Assembly: GCF_000176235.1 (NCBI RefSeq)
Contig: NZ_ACZV01000005.1
Location: 1,674,001 to 1,738,000 of the forward strand
DNA: 64,000 bases
Direction of reading: 5' to 3'
Source of the DNA: Vibrio orientalis CIP 102891 = ATCC 33934
GTDB lineage: Bacteria; Pseudomonadota; Gammaproteobacteria; Enterobacterales; Vibrionaceae
Positions 50,942 through 59,036 of this stretch are shown in pieces (within the stretch, counting starts at the first letter, position 1; every line of letters starts with the position of its first letter). Made by a program: the position numbers and the translations under genes. The notes below the pieces were generated by a model that had not been told where the DNA came from, made no database searches, and saw only the letters and a list, made by a program, of their open reading frames with translations.

Positions 50942-52198
50942 CTAAGAGTTATCCAGACCTAAACTTTGTCTAATAGTGGCAAGCTTGGCTGGCTCACCAT
51001 GCTCTGCAGCACTTTGTAATGCTCTGGTCGGCGCATGGATTAATTTGTTAGTCAGCTTATTACTCAGCTCTAACAATACCTTTTCCGCATCAGCGCCTGC
51101 TGCAAGGGACTGTAAACTTTTATTCAGTAAATCTTCACGAATTTCATTCGCTGATTGGCGATATTCTCGAATACTATCCACCGCTTGTAGTGAACGCATC
51201 CAAGACATGAATGCCGCACTTTCTTCACTGACGATCGCTTCCGCTTGAATGGCTTCGACTTTACGCTGTTCGATGTTGCTATCGACGATCGATTGAAGAT
51301 CATCCACCGAATATAGATAAGCGTCGTTGAGCTCACCGACTTGCGACTCGATATCACGAGGAACCGCTATATCCACCAATAGCATTGGTTGGAATCGTCT
51401 CGCTTTAAGCGCCGACTCCACCATACCTTTACCGATAATAGGCAGCGGACTGGCCGTCGAACTGATCACAATATCTGCACGTGACAAGTGCTCAGGGATC
51501 TCTGGCAAACCAATCACCTCAGCACCAAACTGTTCGGCAAGCGGCATAGCGCGCTCTTTAGTTCGGTTAGCGACAATCATCTTAGTACAACCATTGCCCG
51601 CTAGGTGTTTAGCAACCAATTCAATGGTTTCACCTGCACCGACCATTAATACGGTCGACTTCTCTAATGATTCAAAGATATGTTTCGCTAATGTACACGC
51701 CGCATAAGCGACAGAAACGGCGTTACCACCGATATCAGTCTCAGTACGAACTCGTTTAGCAACTGAGAAAGCTTTTTGGAATAGCTTTTCCATCGCTGAA
51801 TCGACCGCTTTTTGGTCACGAGAGTCTGAATACGCTTGTTTGACCTGTCCTAAAATCTGCGGTTCACCCAGTACCAATGAGTCCAAACCACAAGATACAC
51901 GCATCAGATGGCGAATCGCTGCCTGCTCTTCATGGACATAAAGACTCGGTTTAAGATCTTCAGGGCTGACTTGATGAAATTGAGACAACCAGTCAATGAC
52001 TTTTGCTTTGCTACCGTTTCTTACATCACAGTAAATCTCGGTGCGATTACAGGTTGAGACAACCACACTGCCGTTAACCAGTGGATTTTCGCCAAGCTGT
52101 TTTAACGCTTCAGGTAACTTTTCCGGGCCAAATGCGACTTTTTCACGCAGTTCGACTGAGGCCGTATTATGATTGATACCTATAGCAAGCAAAGACAT
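50942..52198 (-). CDS. hemA: Glutamyl-tRNA reductase
   Basis: The first enzyme of C5 tetrapyrrole synthesis (418 aa), which reduces glutamyl-tRNA to glutamate-1-semialdehyde. The catalytic cysteine is in VVSTCNRTEIYC (about residue 50), the tRNA-binding segment is LVLGEPQILGQVKQAY, the NADPH fold GAGETIELVAKHL, and the C-terminal helices form the dimerisation domain. It heads the operon ending in kdsA and diverges from lolB, with a 161-bp shared promoter region. Confidence 0.98.
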   Translation of the reverse strand: MSLLAIGINHNTASVELREKVAFGPEKLPEALKQLGENPLVNGSVVVSTCNRTEIYCDVRNGSKAKVIDWLSQFHQVSPEDLKPSLYVHEEQAAIRHLMRVSCGLDSLVLGEPQILGQVKQAYSDSRDQKAVDSAMEKLFQKAFSVAKRVRTETDIGGNAVSVAYAACTLAKHIFESLEKSTVLMVGAGETIELVAKHLAGNGCTKMIVANRTKERAMPLAEQFGAEVIGLPEIPEHLSRADIVISSTASPLPIIGKGMVESALKARRFQPMLLVDIAVPRDIESQVGELNDAYLYSVDDLQSIVDSNIEQRKVEAIQAEAIVSEESAAFMSWMRSLQAVDSIREYRQSANEIREDLLNKSLQSLAAGADAEKVLLELSNKLTNKLIHAPTRALQSAAEHGEPAKLATIRQSLGLDNS

Positions 52199-52359
52199 GT
52201 ATCGATGGTTCTCTGAATCAGATAATGGATAAATAGGGACGGAATTTTACTTGATGCCCCCGTTTATTGAAAGGGGAATCCCGATATGTTTTCTTGAGTT
52301 CGTGATTTCAATGATATAGTGAAGACGAACTTTGAGAAAAACTGGATAAATATTCGCCA

Positions 52360-52974
52360 ATGATGACACATTTTCGCGCGTTCTTTTTACTCCTTGTGAC
52401 CAGCATGATTCTGCCGGGCTGTGCAAGTATAGACAGTACAACCAATGTCGAATGGGAAAGCCACCAACAGCGCCTCACGATGATCGATAACTATCAAGCC
52501 TCTGGTAAACTCGGCTATATTGCTCCGCAGCAAAGACAATCGCTCAACTTTCAATGGCAAGACTCTCGTCAAGAGACGCAATTACGCATGACCACTTTCC
52601 TCGGTCAAACCGTACTAAACCTCAATGCGACCCCAACTTTAGCAACCGTTGAAACTTATGAAGGTCAAACTTTCTCGGCGCCGACCCCTGAAGCACTAAT
52701 CAAACAGCTCACCGGGCTCAATATTCCTGTAAAGCAGCTAAATGACTGGATGCTAGGACGCCCTACCCAAGCCGACGACTATCAATTAAATCAAACCAAC
52801 ACGCTGGCCTCACTCACTAAACGAGTGAATACACAAGATTGGAAACTTGATTACTTAAGCTACCAAGATGTTCAACACTTAGGAGCTGCGCTTCCTTTAC
52901 CTAAAAAGATGAAGCTCACCCAAGGTAATACCTCTATCAACATTGTTATCTCGAAGTGGACGTTCAACGAATGA
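52360..52974 (+). CDS. lolB: Outer membrane lipoprotein receptor LolB
   Basis: A lipoprotein (204 aa) that receives lipoproteins from LolA and inserts them into the outer membrane. The signal ends at the lipobox MILPGCAS (about residue 20). The single-domain incomplete barrel follows. It overlaps ispE (ATGA), the same lolB-ispE-prs order as in E. coli. Confidence 0.95.
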   Translation: MMTHFRAFFLLLVTSMILPGCASIDSTTNVEWESHQQRLTMIDNYQASGKLGYIAPQQRQSLNFQWQDSRQETQLRMTTFLGQTVLNLNATPTLATVETYEGQTFSAPTPEALIKQLTGLNIPVKQLNDWMLGRPTQADDYQLNQTNTLASLTKRVNTQDWKLDYLSYQDVQHLGAALPLPKKMKLTQGNTSINIVISKWTFNE

Positions 52975-53843
52975 TCTCAGAAACCACACTCTGGCCTTCT
53001 CCTGCCAAACTGAATCTATTCCTTTACATTACAGGTCGCCGCGACAATGGTTACCATGAACTACAAACCCTATTTCAATTTCTTGACCATGGCGATGATC
53101 TAACAATCACAGCCAACCAATCAGGAGAAATCTCGCTATCCCCTGAAATCCCCGGTGTTCCACTTACTGACAATCTGATTTGGAAAGCAGCAAAAGCGCT
53201 TCAAGAGAAAAGTGGTTGTAAATATGGCGCGCATATTCAACTCAATAAGATTTTGCCTATGGGTGGCGGTATTGGTGGTGGTTCCTCGAATGCAGCAACA
53301 ACATTAGTTGCCTTAAACCATTTGTGGCAAACCGATGTTAGCGAAGATGAACTAGCAGAAATCGGCTTAAAATTAGGGGCTGATGTACCAGTGTTCACTC
53401 GCGGATTTGCCGCCTTCGCTGAAGGTGTTGGTGAGCAGCTAACTCGCGCAGAACCAGAAGAAAAATGGTATCTCGTCGTTAGACCGAACGTATCAATTGC
53501 AACCGTAGACATATTCACTCACCCGGAGCTGACGAGAAATACGCCAAAACGTTCACTGGCAACGCTTCTTGACAGCAATTACGGAAACGATTGCGAAAAA
53601 ATTGTTCGAATGCTGTACCAAGAGGTTGATAAGCAACTTTCTTGGCTGCTACAATACGCGCCGTCGCGATTGACTGGCACTGGATCGTGCGTTTTTGCCG
53701 AATTTTCGAGCAAAAGTGACGCCGAAACAACGCTAGCCGAACTGCCCGACACAGTCTCCGCTTTTGTTGCAAAAGGCAAGAATATTTCGCCTCTGCACGA
53801 GAGACTGGCTAAGTATCGCTTAGCCCACACACAATCTATTTAA
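52971..53843 (+). CDS. ispE: 4-diphosphocytidyl-2-C-methyl-D-erythritol kinase
   Basis: A GHMP-family kinase (290 aa) of the non-mevalonate (MEP) isoprenoid pathway. The substrate motif PAKLNLFLYITGRRDNGYHEL and the ATP loop LPMGGGIGGGSSNAATTL are diagnostic, and the late LTGTGSCVFAEF is the third GHMP motif. The frame opens five codons earlier, but ATG 52971 overlaps the lolB stop and gives the family N-terminus. Confidence 0.97.
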   Translation: MISETTLWPSPAKLNLFLYITGRRDNGYHELQTLFQFLDHGDDLTITANQSGEISLSPEIPGVPLTDNLIWKAAKALQEKSGCKYGAHIQLNKILPMGGGIGGGSSNAATTLVALNHLWQTDVSEDELAEIGLKLGADVPVFTRGFAAFAEGVGEQLTRAEPEEKWYLVVRPNVSIATVDIFTHPELTRNTPKRSLATLLDSNYGNDCEKIVRMLYQEVDKQLSWLLQYAPSRLTGTGSCVFAEFSSKSDAETTLAELPDTVSAFVAKGKNISPLHERLAKYRLAHTQSI

Positions 53844-53872
53844 AAACTGGACGCAACCCTGAGGTTTCCACC

Positions 53873-54817
53873 GTGCCTGATATGAAGCTATTTGCTGGTA
53901 ACGCTACACCTGAACTAGCCCAACGTATTGCTGATCGTCTATACATCTCTCTTGGTGATGCTACTGTTTCTCGTTTTTCTGACGGCGAAGTCGCTGTTCA
54001 AATCAACGAAAACGTACGTGGTAGTGATGTTTTCATCATTCAATCTACTTGTGCACCAACTAACGACAACCTAATGGAACTTGTAGTGATGATTGACGCA
54101 ATGCGCCGCGCTTCAGCGGGCCGTATTACAGCAGTTATCCCTTACTTTGGTTACGCTCGCCAAGACCGTCGTGTACGTTCTGCTCGTGTGCCAATCACTG
54201 CAAAAGTTGTTGCTGATTTCCTTTCTAACGTTGGCGTTGACCGCGTTCTAACTATCGACCTTCACGCAGAGCAAATCCAAGGCTTCTTCGATGTACCGGT
54301 AGACAACATCTTCGGTACACCTGTACTTCTTGAAGATATGGAAGCTCGTGGTCTAGAGAACCCTGTTGTTGTTTCTCCTGACCTAGGTGGTGTTGTTCGC
54401 GCTCGTGCAACAGCAAAAGCACTAGGTGACATCGATATCGCTATCGTTGATAAGCGTCGTCCACGTGCTAACGTTTCTGAAGTAATGAACCTAATCGGTG
54501 ATGTTGAAGGCCGTGACTGTGTGATCGTTGATGACATGATCGATACCGGTGGCACACTATGTAAAGCAGCAGAAGCGCTAAAAGAACGTGGTGCTAAGCG
54601 TGTATTCGCTTACGCAACTCACGCTGTATTCTCAGGTAACGCTGCGCAGAACATTGGTAACTCAGTACTAGACCAAGTAATCGTCACAGACTCTATTACT
54701 ATGTCTCAGGAAATGGCAGACACTGGCAAAGTAACCACGCTAAGCCTATCTCGCATGCTTGCCGAAGCGATTCGTCGTATCAGCAACGAAGAGTCTATCT
54801 CTGCGATGTTCAGCTAA
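53873..54817 (+). CDS. prs: Ribose-phosphate pyrophosphokinase
   Basis: PRPP synthetase (314 aa) makes 5-phosphoribosyl diphosphate for purine, pyrimidine, histidine, tryptophan and NAD synthesis. Translation starts at GTG as in E. coli (MPDMKLFAGNATPELAQRIA). Key motifs are YARQDRRVRSARVPITAK (ATP/flexible-loop arginines) and the PRPP loop CVIVDDMIDTGGTL. Codon use is strongly biased, as expected of a highly expressed gene. A terminator follows. Confidence 0.99.
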   Translation: MPDMKLFAGNATPELAQRIADRLYISLGDATVSRFSDGEVAVQINENVRGSDVFIIQSTCAPTNDNLMELVVMIDAMRRASAGRITAVIPYFGYARQDRRVRSARVPITAKVVADFLSNVGVDRVLTIDLHAEQIQGFFDVPVDNIFGTPVLLEDMEARGLENPVVVSPDLGGVVRARATAKALGDIDIAIVDKRRPRANVSEVMNLIGDVEGRDCVIVDDMIDTGGTLCKAAEALKERGAKRVFAYATHAVFSGNAAQNIGNSVLDQVIVTDSITMSQEMADTGKVTTLSLSRMLAEAIRRISNEESISAMFS

Positions 54818-54841
54818 TCGATTTTTCGATTAATCCATTTT

Positions 54842-54870
54842 AAAAACACCCCTCCTTGGGGTGTTTTTTT
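54842..54870 (+). terminator. Rho-independent terminator after prs
   Basis: AAAAACACCCC and GGGGTGTTTTTTT pair around a short loop 25 bases past the stop. Confidence 0.93.
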
Positions 54871-54966
54871 ATTGGTGCAAAGTTCAAGTCAATCCTCATC
54901 TCGCCCGATATGAGAATTATGTGCTATCATACTGCGCTTTTTGAGATTCCAAGAGAGATCCTAACC

Positions 54967-55557
54967 TTGAGTCAACCAATTAAACTGCTTGTCGGCCTAG
55001 CGAATCCTGGGCCTGAATACGCTAGAACTCGCCATAATGCGGGGGCTTGGGTAGTAGAAGAACTGGCACGCGTACACAACGTTACTTTGAAAAACGAAGC
55101 AAAGTTTTTCGGATTAACGGGGCGCATCATGGTCAACGGACAGGATCTTAGACTACTCATCCCAACGACATTTATGAACCTTTCGGGTAAAGCGATAGCG
55201 GCATTAGCTAAGTTCTATCAAATTAAACCAGAAGAGATCATGGTCGCGCATGATGAGCTAGATTTACCACCTGGTGTTGCTAAATTTAAGAAAGGCGGCG
55301 GCCACGGCGGTCACAACGGCCTTCGCGACACCATCAGTAAACTTGGAAACAACAAAGATTTCTATCGTCTCCGCATCGGCATTGGCCATCCGGGGCACAA
55401 AGATAAAGTAGCCGGTTTTGTTCTAGGCAAAGCGCCGGCAAAAGAGCAAGAGCTTCTTGATGCAGCTGCAGATGAGTCTGTTCGCTGTTTAGATATCCTA
55501 ATTAAGGATGGTCTATCAAAAGCACAAAACCGTCTACACACGTTCAAAGCTGAATAA
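54967..55557 (+). CDS. pth: Peptidyl-tRNA hydrolase
   Basis: An essential enzyme (196 aa) that recycles tRNA from dropped-off peptidyl-tRNA. Active-site residues are in GLANPGPEYARTRHNAGAW (Asn and catalytic His) and AHDELDLPPG. The conserved GGGHGGHNGLRD loop follows. Translation probably starts at TTG 54967, giving SQPIKLLVGLANPG; no ATG exists at the right place and the longer open frame covers the prs terminator. ychF begins 10 bp after the stop. Confidence 0.96.
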   Translation: MSQPIKLLVGLANPGPEYARTRHNAGAWVVEELARVHNVTLKNEAKFFGLTGRIMVNGQDLRLLIPTTFMNLSGKAIAALAKFYQIKPEEIMVAHDELDLPPGVAKFKKGGGHGGHNGLRDTISKLGNNKDFYRLRIGIGHPGHKDKVAGFVLGKAPAKEQELLDAAADESVRCLDILIKDGLSKAQNRLHTFKAE

Positions 55558-55567
55558 GGTTACTATC

Positions 55568-56659
55568 ATGGGTTTTAAATGTGGCATCGTTGGTCTACCA
55601 AACGTTGGTAAATCAACTCTGTTTAACGCACTTACTAAAGCAGGCATCGAAGCAGCAAACTTCCCTTTCTGTACTATCGAACCAAACACAGGGGTTGTAC
55701 CTGTGCCAGATCTTCGTCTAGACGCACTAGCGAAAATCGTAAACCCACAGAAAGTACTGCCAACTACGATGGAATTCGTAGATATCGCAGGTCTAGTTGC
55801 AGGTGCATCACGCGGTGAAGGCCTAGGTAACAAATTCCTAGCAAACATCCGTGAAACTGACGCGATTGGTCACGTTGTTCGTTGTTTTGAAAACGAAAAC
55901 ATCGTTCACGTTGCAGGTAAGGTATCGCCAATCGAAGACATCGAGGTTATCAACCTTGAGCTTGCAATGGCTGACCTAGACTCTTGTGAGCGTGCTATCC
56001 AACGTAACGCAAAAAAAGCTAAAGGCGGCGACAAAGACGCTAAGTTTGAACTGACTGTACTCGAAAAACTACTTCCAGTTCTAACTGAAGGTGGCATGGC
56101 ACGTACCGTTGAGCTTTCTAAAGAAGAACTTGCGGCAGTAGGTTACCTAAACTTCCTAACGCTTAAGCCAACCATGTACATTGCTAACGTTAATGAAGAT
56201 GGTTTTGAAGATAACCCATATCTTGACGCAGTTCGTGACTACGCAGAGAAAGAGAACAACGTGGTTGTAGCAGTATGTGCTGCAATTGAATCAGAGCTTT
56301 CAGAGCTAGATGACGAAGACCGCGAAGAGTTCCTTGCTGACATGGGCATTGAAGAACCTGGTCTTAACCGTGTGATCCGTTCAGGTTATGAGCTACTTAC
56401 TCTACACACTTACTTCACTGCAGGTGTTAAAGAAGTACGTGCTTGGACAATCCCTGTGGGTGCAACAGCGCCACAAGCAGCAGGTAAGATCCACACAGAC
56501 TTCGAAAAAGGCTTCATCCGTGCTGAAGTTGTTGGTTACGACGACTTCATTCAATACAACGGTGAAAGTGGTGCAAAAGACGCAGGTAAATGGCGTCTAG
56601 AAGGCAAAGAATACATCGTTAAAGATGGCGATGTTGTTCACTTCCGCTTCAACGTATAA
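55568..56659 (+). CDS. ychF: Ribosome-associated ATPase YchF
   Basis: An OBG-family P-loop protein (363 aa) that prefers ATP and is linked to stress response and translation. The P-loop is GLPNVGKSTLFNALT, the switch regions FPFCTIEPNTG and VDIAGLVAGASRGEG, and a C-terminal TGS domain ends in DGDVVHFRFNV. The NKxD motif is replaced by a variant (IANVNEDG), as in other YchF proteins. It is co-transcribed with pth. Confidence 0.98.
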   Translation: MGFKCGIVGLPNVGKSTLFNALTKAGIEAANFPFCTIEPNTGVVPVPDLRLDALAKIVNPQKVLPTTMEFVDIAGLVAGASRGEGLGNKFLANIRETDAIGHVVRCFENENIVHVAGKVSPIEDIEVINLELAMADLDSCERAIQRNAKKAKGGDKDAKFELTVLEKLLPVLTEGGMARTVELSKEELAAVGYLNFLTLKPTMYIANVNEDGFEDNPYLDAVRDYAEKENNVVVAVCAAIESELSELDDEDREEFLADMGIEEPGLNRVIRSGYELLTLHTYFTAGVKEVRAWTIPVGATAPQAAGKIHTDFEKGFIRAEVVGYDDFIQYNGESGAKDAGKWRLEGKEYIVKDGDVVHFRFNV

Positions 56660-56682
56660 ATCTCACTCAAGTCATTGAGTTT

Positions 56683-56710
56683 AAAGCCAGCAGACATGCT
56701 GGCTTTTTTT
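56683..56710 (+). terminator. Rho-independent terminator after ychF
   Basis: AAAGCCAGCA and TGCTGGCTTTTTTT pair around a four-base loop. Confidence 0.92.
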
Positions 56711-56845
56711 GTTATTCGCTAAATCCCCAATTAGTAAAGATCCTTGATGAATGTCATTTTGTTATCGGTTTTCGACCATTAACACGCCTCTTTGTCTAAA
56801 AAGAAACCGAACGAGCCATTTTGACTAATTTATTCAAAAAAACTA

Positions 56846-56874
56846 TTGACGGATCTCACTCAACTTCGCATAAT
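56846..56874 (+). promoter_or_regulatory. Promoter of the tRNA array with GC-rich discriminator
   Basis: TTGACG (56846-56851), a 17-base spacer and CATAAT (56869-56874) are followed at once by GCGCGCC. A GC-rich discriminator is the usual mark of stringently controlled stable-RNA promoters. The first tRNA starts about 56 bases downstream. Confidence 0.8.
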
Positions 56875-56930
56875 GCGCGCCGTTCCCAACAATAAGGCAA
56901 CACGTTGTTGAGAGCAAAAAACATGGTAAT

Positions 56931-57007
56931 GGCTACGTAGCTCAGCTGGTTAGAGCACATCACTCATAATGATGGGGTCACAGGTTCGAATCCCGTCGTA
57001 GCCACCA
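56931..57007 (+). tRNA. tRNA-Met (CAT), elongator, copy 1
   Basis: 77 nt, acceptor GGCTACG/CGTAGCC, anticodon CAT in ACTCATAAT, encoded CCA; nearly identical to the E. coli elongator metT product, with an A1-type opening absent from initiator tRNA. Confidence 0.97.
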
Positions 57008-57044
57008 TTCCTAAATGCTTTTTCGAAAGTAATTAGGAATAGAT

Positions 57045-57129
57045 GCGGTCGTGGCGGAATTGGTAGACGCACCAGATTTAGGTTCTGGCGCCGCAAGGTG
57101 TGAGAGTTCAAGTCTCTCCGACCGCACCA
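57045..57129 (+). tRNA. tRNA-Leu (TAG), copy 1
   Basis: 85 nt class II tRNA, acceptor GCGGTCG/CGACCGC, anticodon TAG in GATTTAGGT, long variable arm, encoded CCA. Confidence 0.97.
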
Positions 57130-57180
57130 TGTTTTCTCTTCTGATTAGAAGAAAGATGATCTTTATTGATTATCGTCTGC

Positions 57181-57255
57181 AGGTCTATCGCCAAGCGGTA
57201 AGGCAGCGGCTTTTGATGCCGCCATTCCCTGGTTCGAATCCAGGTAGACCTGCCA
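57181..57255 (+). tRNA. tRNA-Gln (TTG), copy 1
   Basis: 75 nt, acceptor AGGTCTA/TAGACCT, anticodon TTG in CTTTTGATG, encoded CCA. Confidence 0.96.
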
Positions 57256-57333
57256 TATTCAAAGTGGAAGTCCTTTTACAAAAAGGGTTGTCACATAGAG
57301 CGCGAAGGTTTATATTGTCTCGCTCAAAAAGAT

Positions 57334-57410
57334 GGCTACGTAGCTCAGCTGGTTAGAGCACATCACTCATAATGATGGGGTCACAGGTTCGAATCCCGTC
57401 GTAGCCACCA
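57334..57410 (+). tRNA. tRNA-Met (CAT), elongator, copy 2
   Basis: Identical by eye to the copy at 56931. First gene of duplicated block A. Confidence 0.97.
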
Positions 57411-57483
57411 TTTATTCCCCTTTAAAAGGGAACATTACTGGTTTTTACCAATTAATCAGTAATGATTTAGATAGATTCAAGAT

Positions 57484-57568
57484 GCGGTCGTGGCGGAATT
57501 GGTAGACGCACCAGATTTAGGTTCTGGCGCCGCAAGGTGTGAGAGTTCAAGTCTCTCCGACCGCACCA
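57484..57568 (+). tRNA. tRNA-Leu (TAG), copy 2
   Basis: Identical by eye to the copy at 57045; block A. Confidence 0.97.
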
Positions 57569-57598
57569 TCTTGAAATCATCTAAAATAAACAACTTAT

Positions 57599-57683
57599 GC
57601 GGTCGTGGCGGAATTGGTAGACGCACCAGATTTAGGTTCTGGCGCCGCAAGGTGTGAGAGTTCAAGTCTCTCCGACCGCACCA
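57599..57683 (+). tRNA. tRNA-Leu (TAG), copy 3
   Basis: Identical by eye to the copy at 57045; separated from copy 2 by only 30 bases; block A. Confidence 0.97.
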
Positions 57684-57713
57684 TAAGTTGAATAGTCTTT
57701 TGACTATGCCTGC

Positions 57714-57788
57714 AGGTCTATCGCCAAGCGGTAAGGCAGCGGCTTTTGATGCCGCCATTCCCTGGTTCGAATCCAGGTAGACCTGCCA
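57714..57788 (+). tRNA. tRNA-Gln (TTG), copy 2
   Basis: Identical by eye to the copy at 57181; block A. A decayed copy follows directly. Confidence 0.96.
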
Positions 57789-57795
57789 CTATTTA

Positions 57796-57863
57796 TAGGT
57801 ACAGTGGATAACAGCATTTGATGCCCCATCTATTGTCCCTGGTTCGGTTCTAAGTAGCCAACC
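57796..57863 (+). pseudogene. Decayed tRNA-Gln remnant
   Basis: The segment keeps ATTTGATGCC (anticodon arm), TCCCTGGTTCG (T-arm) and a final AACCA in the same order and near spacing as the neighbouring tRNA-Gln. It has lost the acceptor and D-arm pairing. It is flanked by 8-bp direct repeats CCACTATT (57786-57793 and 57862-57869). The matching place in block B lacks it. Confidence 0.7.
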
Positions 57864-57964
57864 ACTATTCAAAAAATCAGTTTTATAACTTAACTGGTTT
57901 TAGTCTTCCTTTAATTAGGAAGTATCGTTGAGGTTTTACCAATTCTCTCAATGATGTTAGATAC

Positions 57965-58049
57965 GCGGTCGTGGCGGAATTGGTAGACGCACCAGATTTA
58001 GGTTCTGGCGCCGCAAGGTGTGAGAGTTCAAGTCTCTCCGACCGCACCA
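57965..58049 (+). tRNA. tRNA-Leu (TAG), copy 4
   Basis: Identical by eye to the copy at 57045; last gene shared between block A and block B. Confidence 0.97.
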
Positions 58050-58085
58050 TCTAAACTTCAAGATAGTTTTTAACTATCGCACTGC

Positions 58086-58160
58086 AGGTCTATCGCCAAG
58101 CGGTAAGGCAGCGGCTTTTGATGCCGCCATCCCCTGGTTCGAATCCAGGTAGACCTGCCA
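58086..58160 (+). tRNA. tRNA-Gln (TTG), copy 3
   Basis: As the other tRNA-Gln copies, except one base in the variable-arm side (GCCATCCCC instead of GCCATTCCC). The following 43 bases weakly resemble the decayed remnant at 57796. Confidence 0.95.
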
Positions 58161-58205
58161 TTATTTTTAGGCACTGTAGAAAACCTTTCTATTGTTCCTT
58201 AAGAT

Positions 58206-58282
58206 GGCTACGTAGCTCAGCTGGTTAGAGCACATCACTCATAATGATGGGGTCACAGGTTCGAATCCCGTCGTAGCCACCA
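58206..58282 (+). tRNA. tRNA-Met (CAT), elongator, copy 3
   Basis: Identical by eye to copy 1; first gene of block B, exactly 872 bases after the block A copy. Confidence 0.97.
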
Positions 58283-58355
58283 TTTATTCCCCTTTAAAAG
58301 GGAACGTTACTGGTTTTTACCAATTAATCAGTAATGATTTAGATAGATTCAAGAT

Positions 58356-58440
58356 GCGGTCGTGGCGGAATTGGTAGACGCACCAGATTTAGGTTCTGGC
58401 GCCGCAAGGTGTGAGAGTTCAAGTCTCTCCGACCGCACCA
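58356..58440 (+). tRNA. tRNA-Leu (TAG), copy 5
   Basis: Identical by eye to copy 2 and 872 bases downstream of it; block B. Confidence 0.97.
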
Positions 58441-58470
58441 TCTTGAAATCATCTAAAATAAACAACTTAT

Positions 58471-58555
58471 GCGGTCGTGGCGGAATTGGTAGACGCACCA
58501 GATTTAGGTTCTGGCGCCGCAAGGTGTGAGAGTTCAAGTCTCTCCGACCGCACCA
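58471..58555 (+). tRNA. tRNA-Leu (TAG), copy 6
   Basis: Identical by eye to copy 3 and 872 bases downstream of it; block B. Confidence 0.97.
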
Positions 58556-58585
58556 TAAGTTGAATAGTCTTTTGACTATGCCTGC

Positions 58586-58660
58586 AGGTCTATCGCCAAG
58601 CGGTAAGGCAGCGGCTTTTGATGCCGCCATTCCCTGGTTCGAATCCAGGTAGACCTGCCA
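58586..58660 (+). tRNA. tRNA-Gln (TTG), copy 4
   Basis: Identical by eye to copy 2 and 872 bases downstream of it; block B. Followed directly by the site where the remnant is absent. Confidence 0.96.
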
Positions 58661-58761
58661 CTATTCAAAAAAATCAGTTTTATAACTTAACTGGTTTTAG
58701 TCTTCCTTTAATTAGGAAGTATCGTTGAGGTTTTACCAATTCTCTCAATGATGTTAGATAC

Positions 58762-58846
58762 GCGGTCGTGGCGGAATTGGTAGACGCACCAGATTTAGGT
58801 TCTGGCGCCGCAAGGTGTGAGAGTTCAAGTCTCTCCGACCGCACCA
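58762..58846 (+). tRNA. tRNA-Leu (TAG), copy 7
   Basis: Identical by eye to copy 4; last gene of the array, followed by a terminator. Confidence 0.97.
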
Positions 58847-58853
58847 TCATTAA

Positions 58854-58885
58854 GAAACCCAGCTTTTTAGCTGGGTTTTCTTTTA
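58854..58885 (+). terminator. Rho-independent terminator of the tRNA array
   Basis: GAAACCCAGC and GCTGGGTTTTC pair around TTTTTA and are followed by TTTT. Confidence 0.92.
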
Positions 58886-58969
58886 TCTATCGAAAATGAC
58901 TCTCCGATTTAAAGACTACAAGCCATTCCGTAACCAGAATCCAGACGACTTCTAAATCGCATAAAAAAC

Positions 58970-58993
58970 AAAACCCAGCCGAAGCTGGGTTTT
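58970..58993 (-). terminator. Rho-independent terminator of the distal flagellin gene
   Basis: AAAACCCAGC and GCTGGGTTTT pair around a short loop. Read on the minus strand it ends in TTTTGTTTTTT, 43 bases after the flagellin stop. Confidence 0.9.
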
Positions 58994-59036
58994 CACTTAA
59001 GTCATGACTTTATTAGTTTCTAAAGAATTCAGCTCT

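Larger units (their letters stand above)
57334..58848 (+). repeat. Segmental duplication of a Met-Leu-Leu-Gln-Leu tRNA block
   Basis: Block A (57334 to about 58050) and block B (58206 to about 58848) share gene order and nearly identical spacers at an offset of 872 bases, with one mismatch in the Met-Leu spacer (AACATT against AACGTT). The offset falls to 797 after the last Gln because block A carries 76 extra bases (the decayed tRNA-Gln) and one fewer A in a run. Confidence 0.9.

Noticed and set aside
57051..57356. Sense-strand 101-codon frame in the tRNA array
   Set aside because: It overlaps tRNA-Leu, tRNA-Gln and tRNA-Met genes and has no independent coding signal.
57477..58630. Two identical 93-codon antisense frames in the tRNA array
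   Set aside because: They are translations of the complement of tRNA-Leu and tRNA-Gln genes, a known source of spurious annotations.
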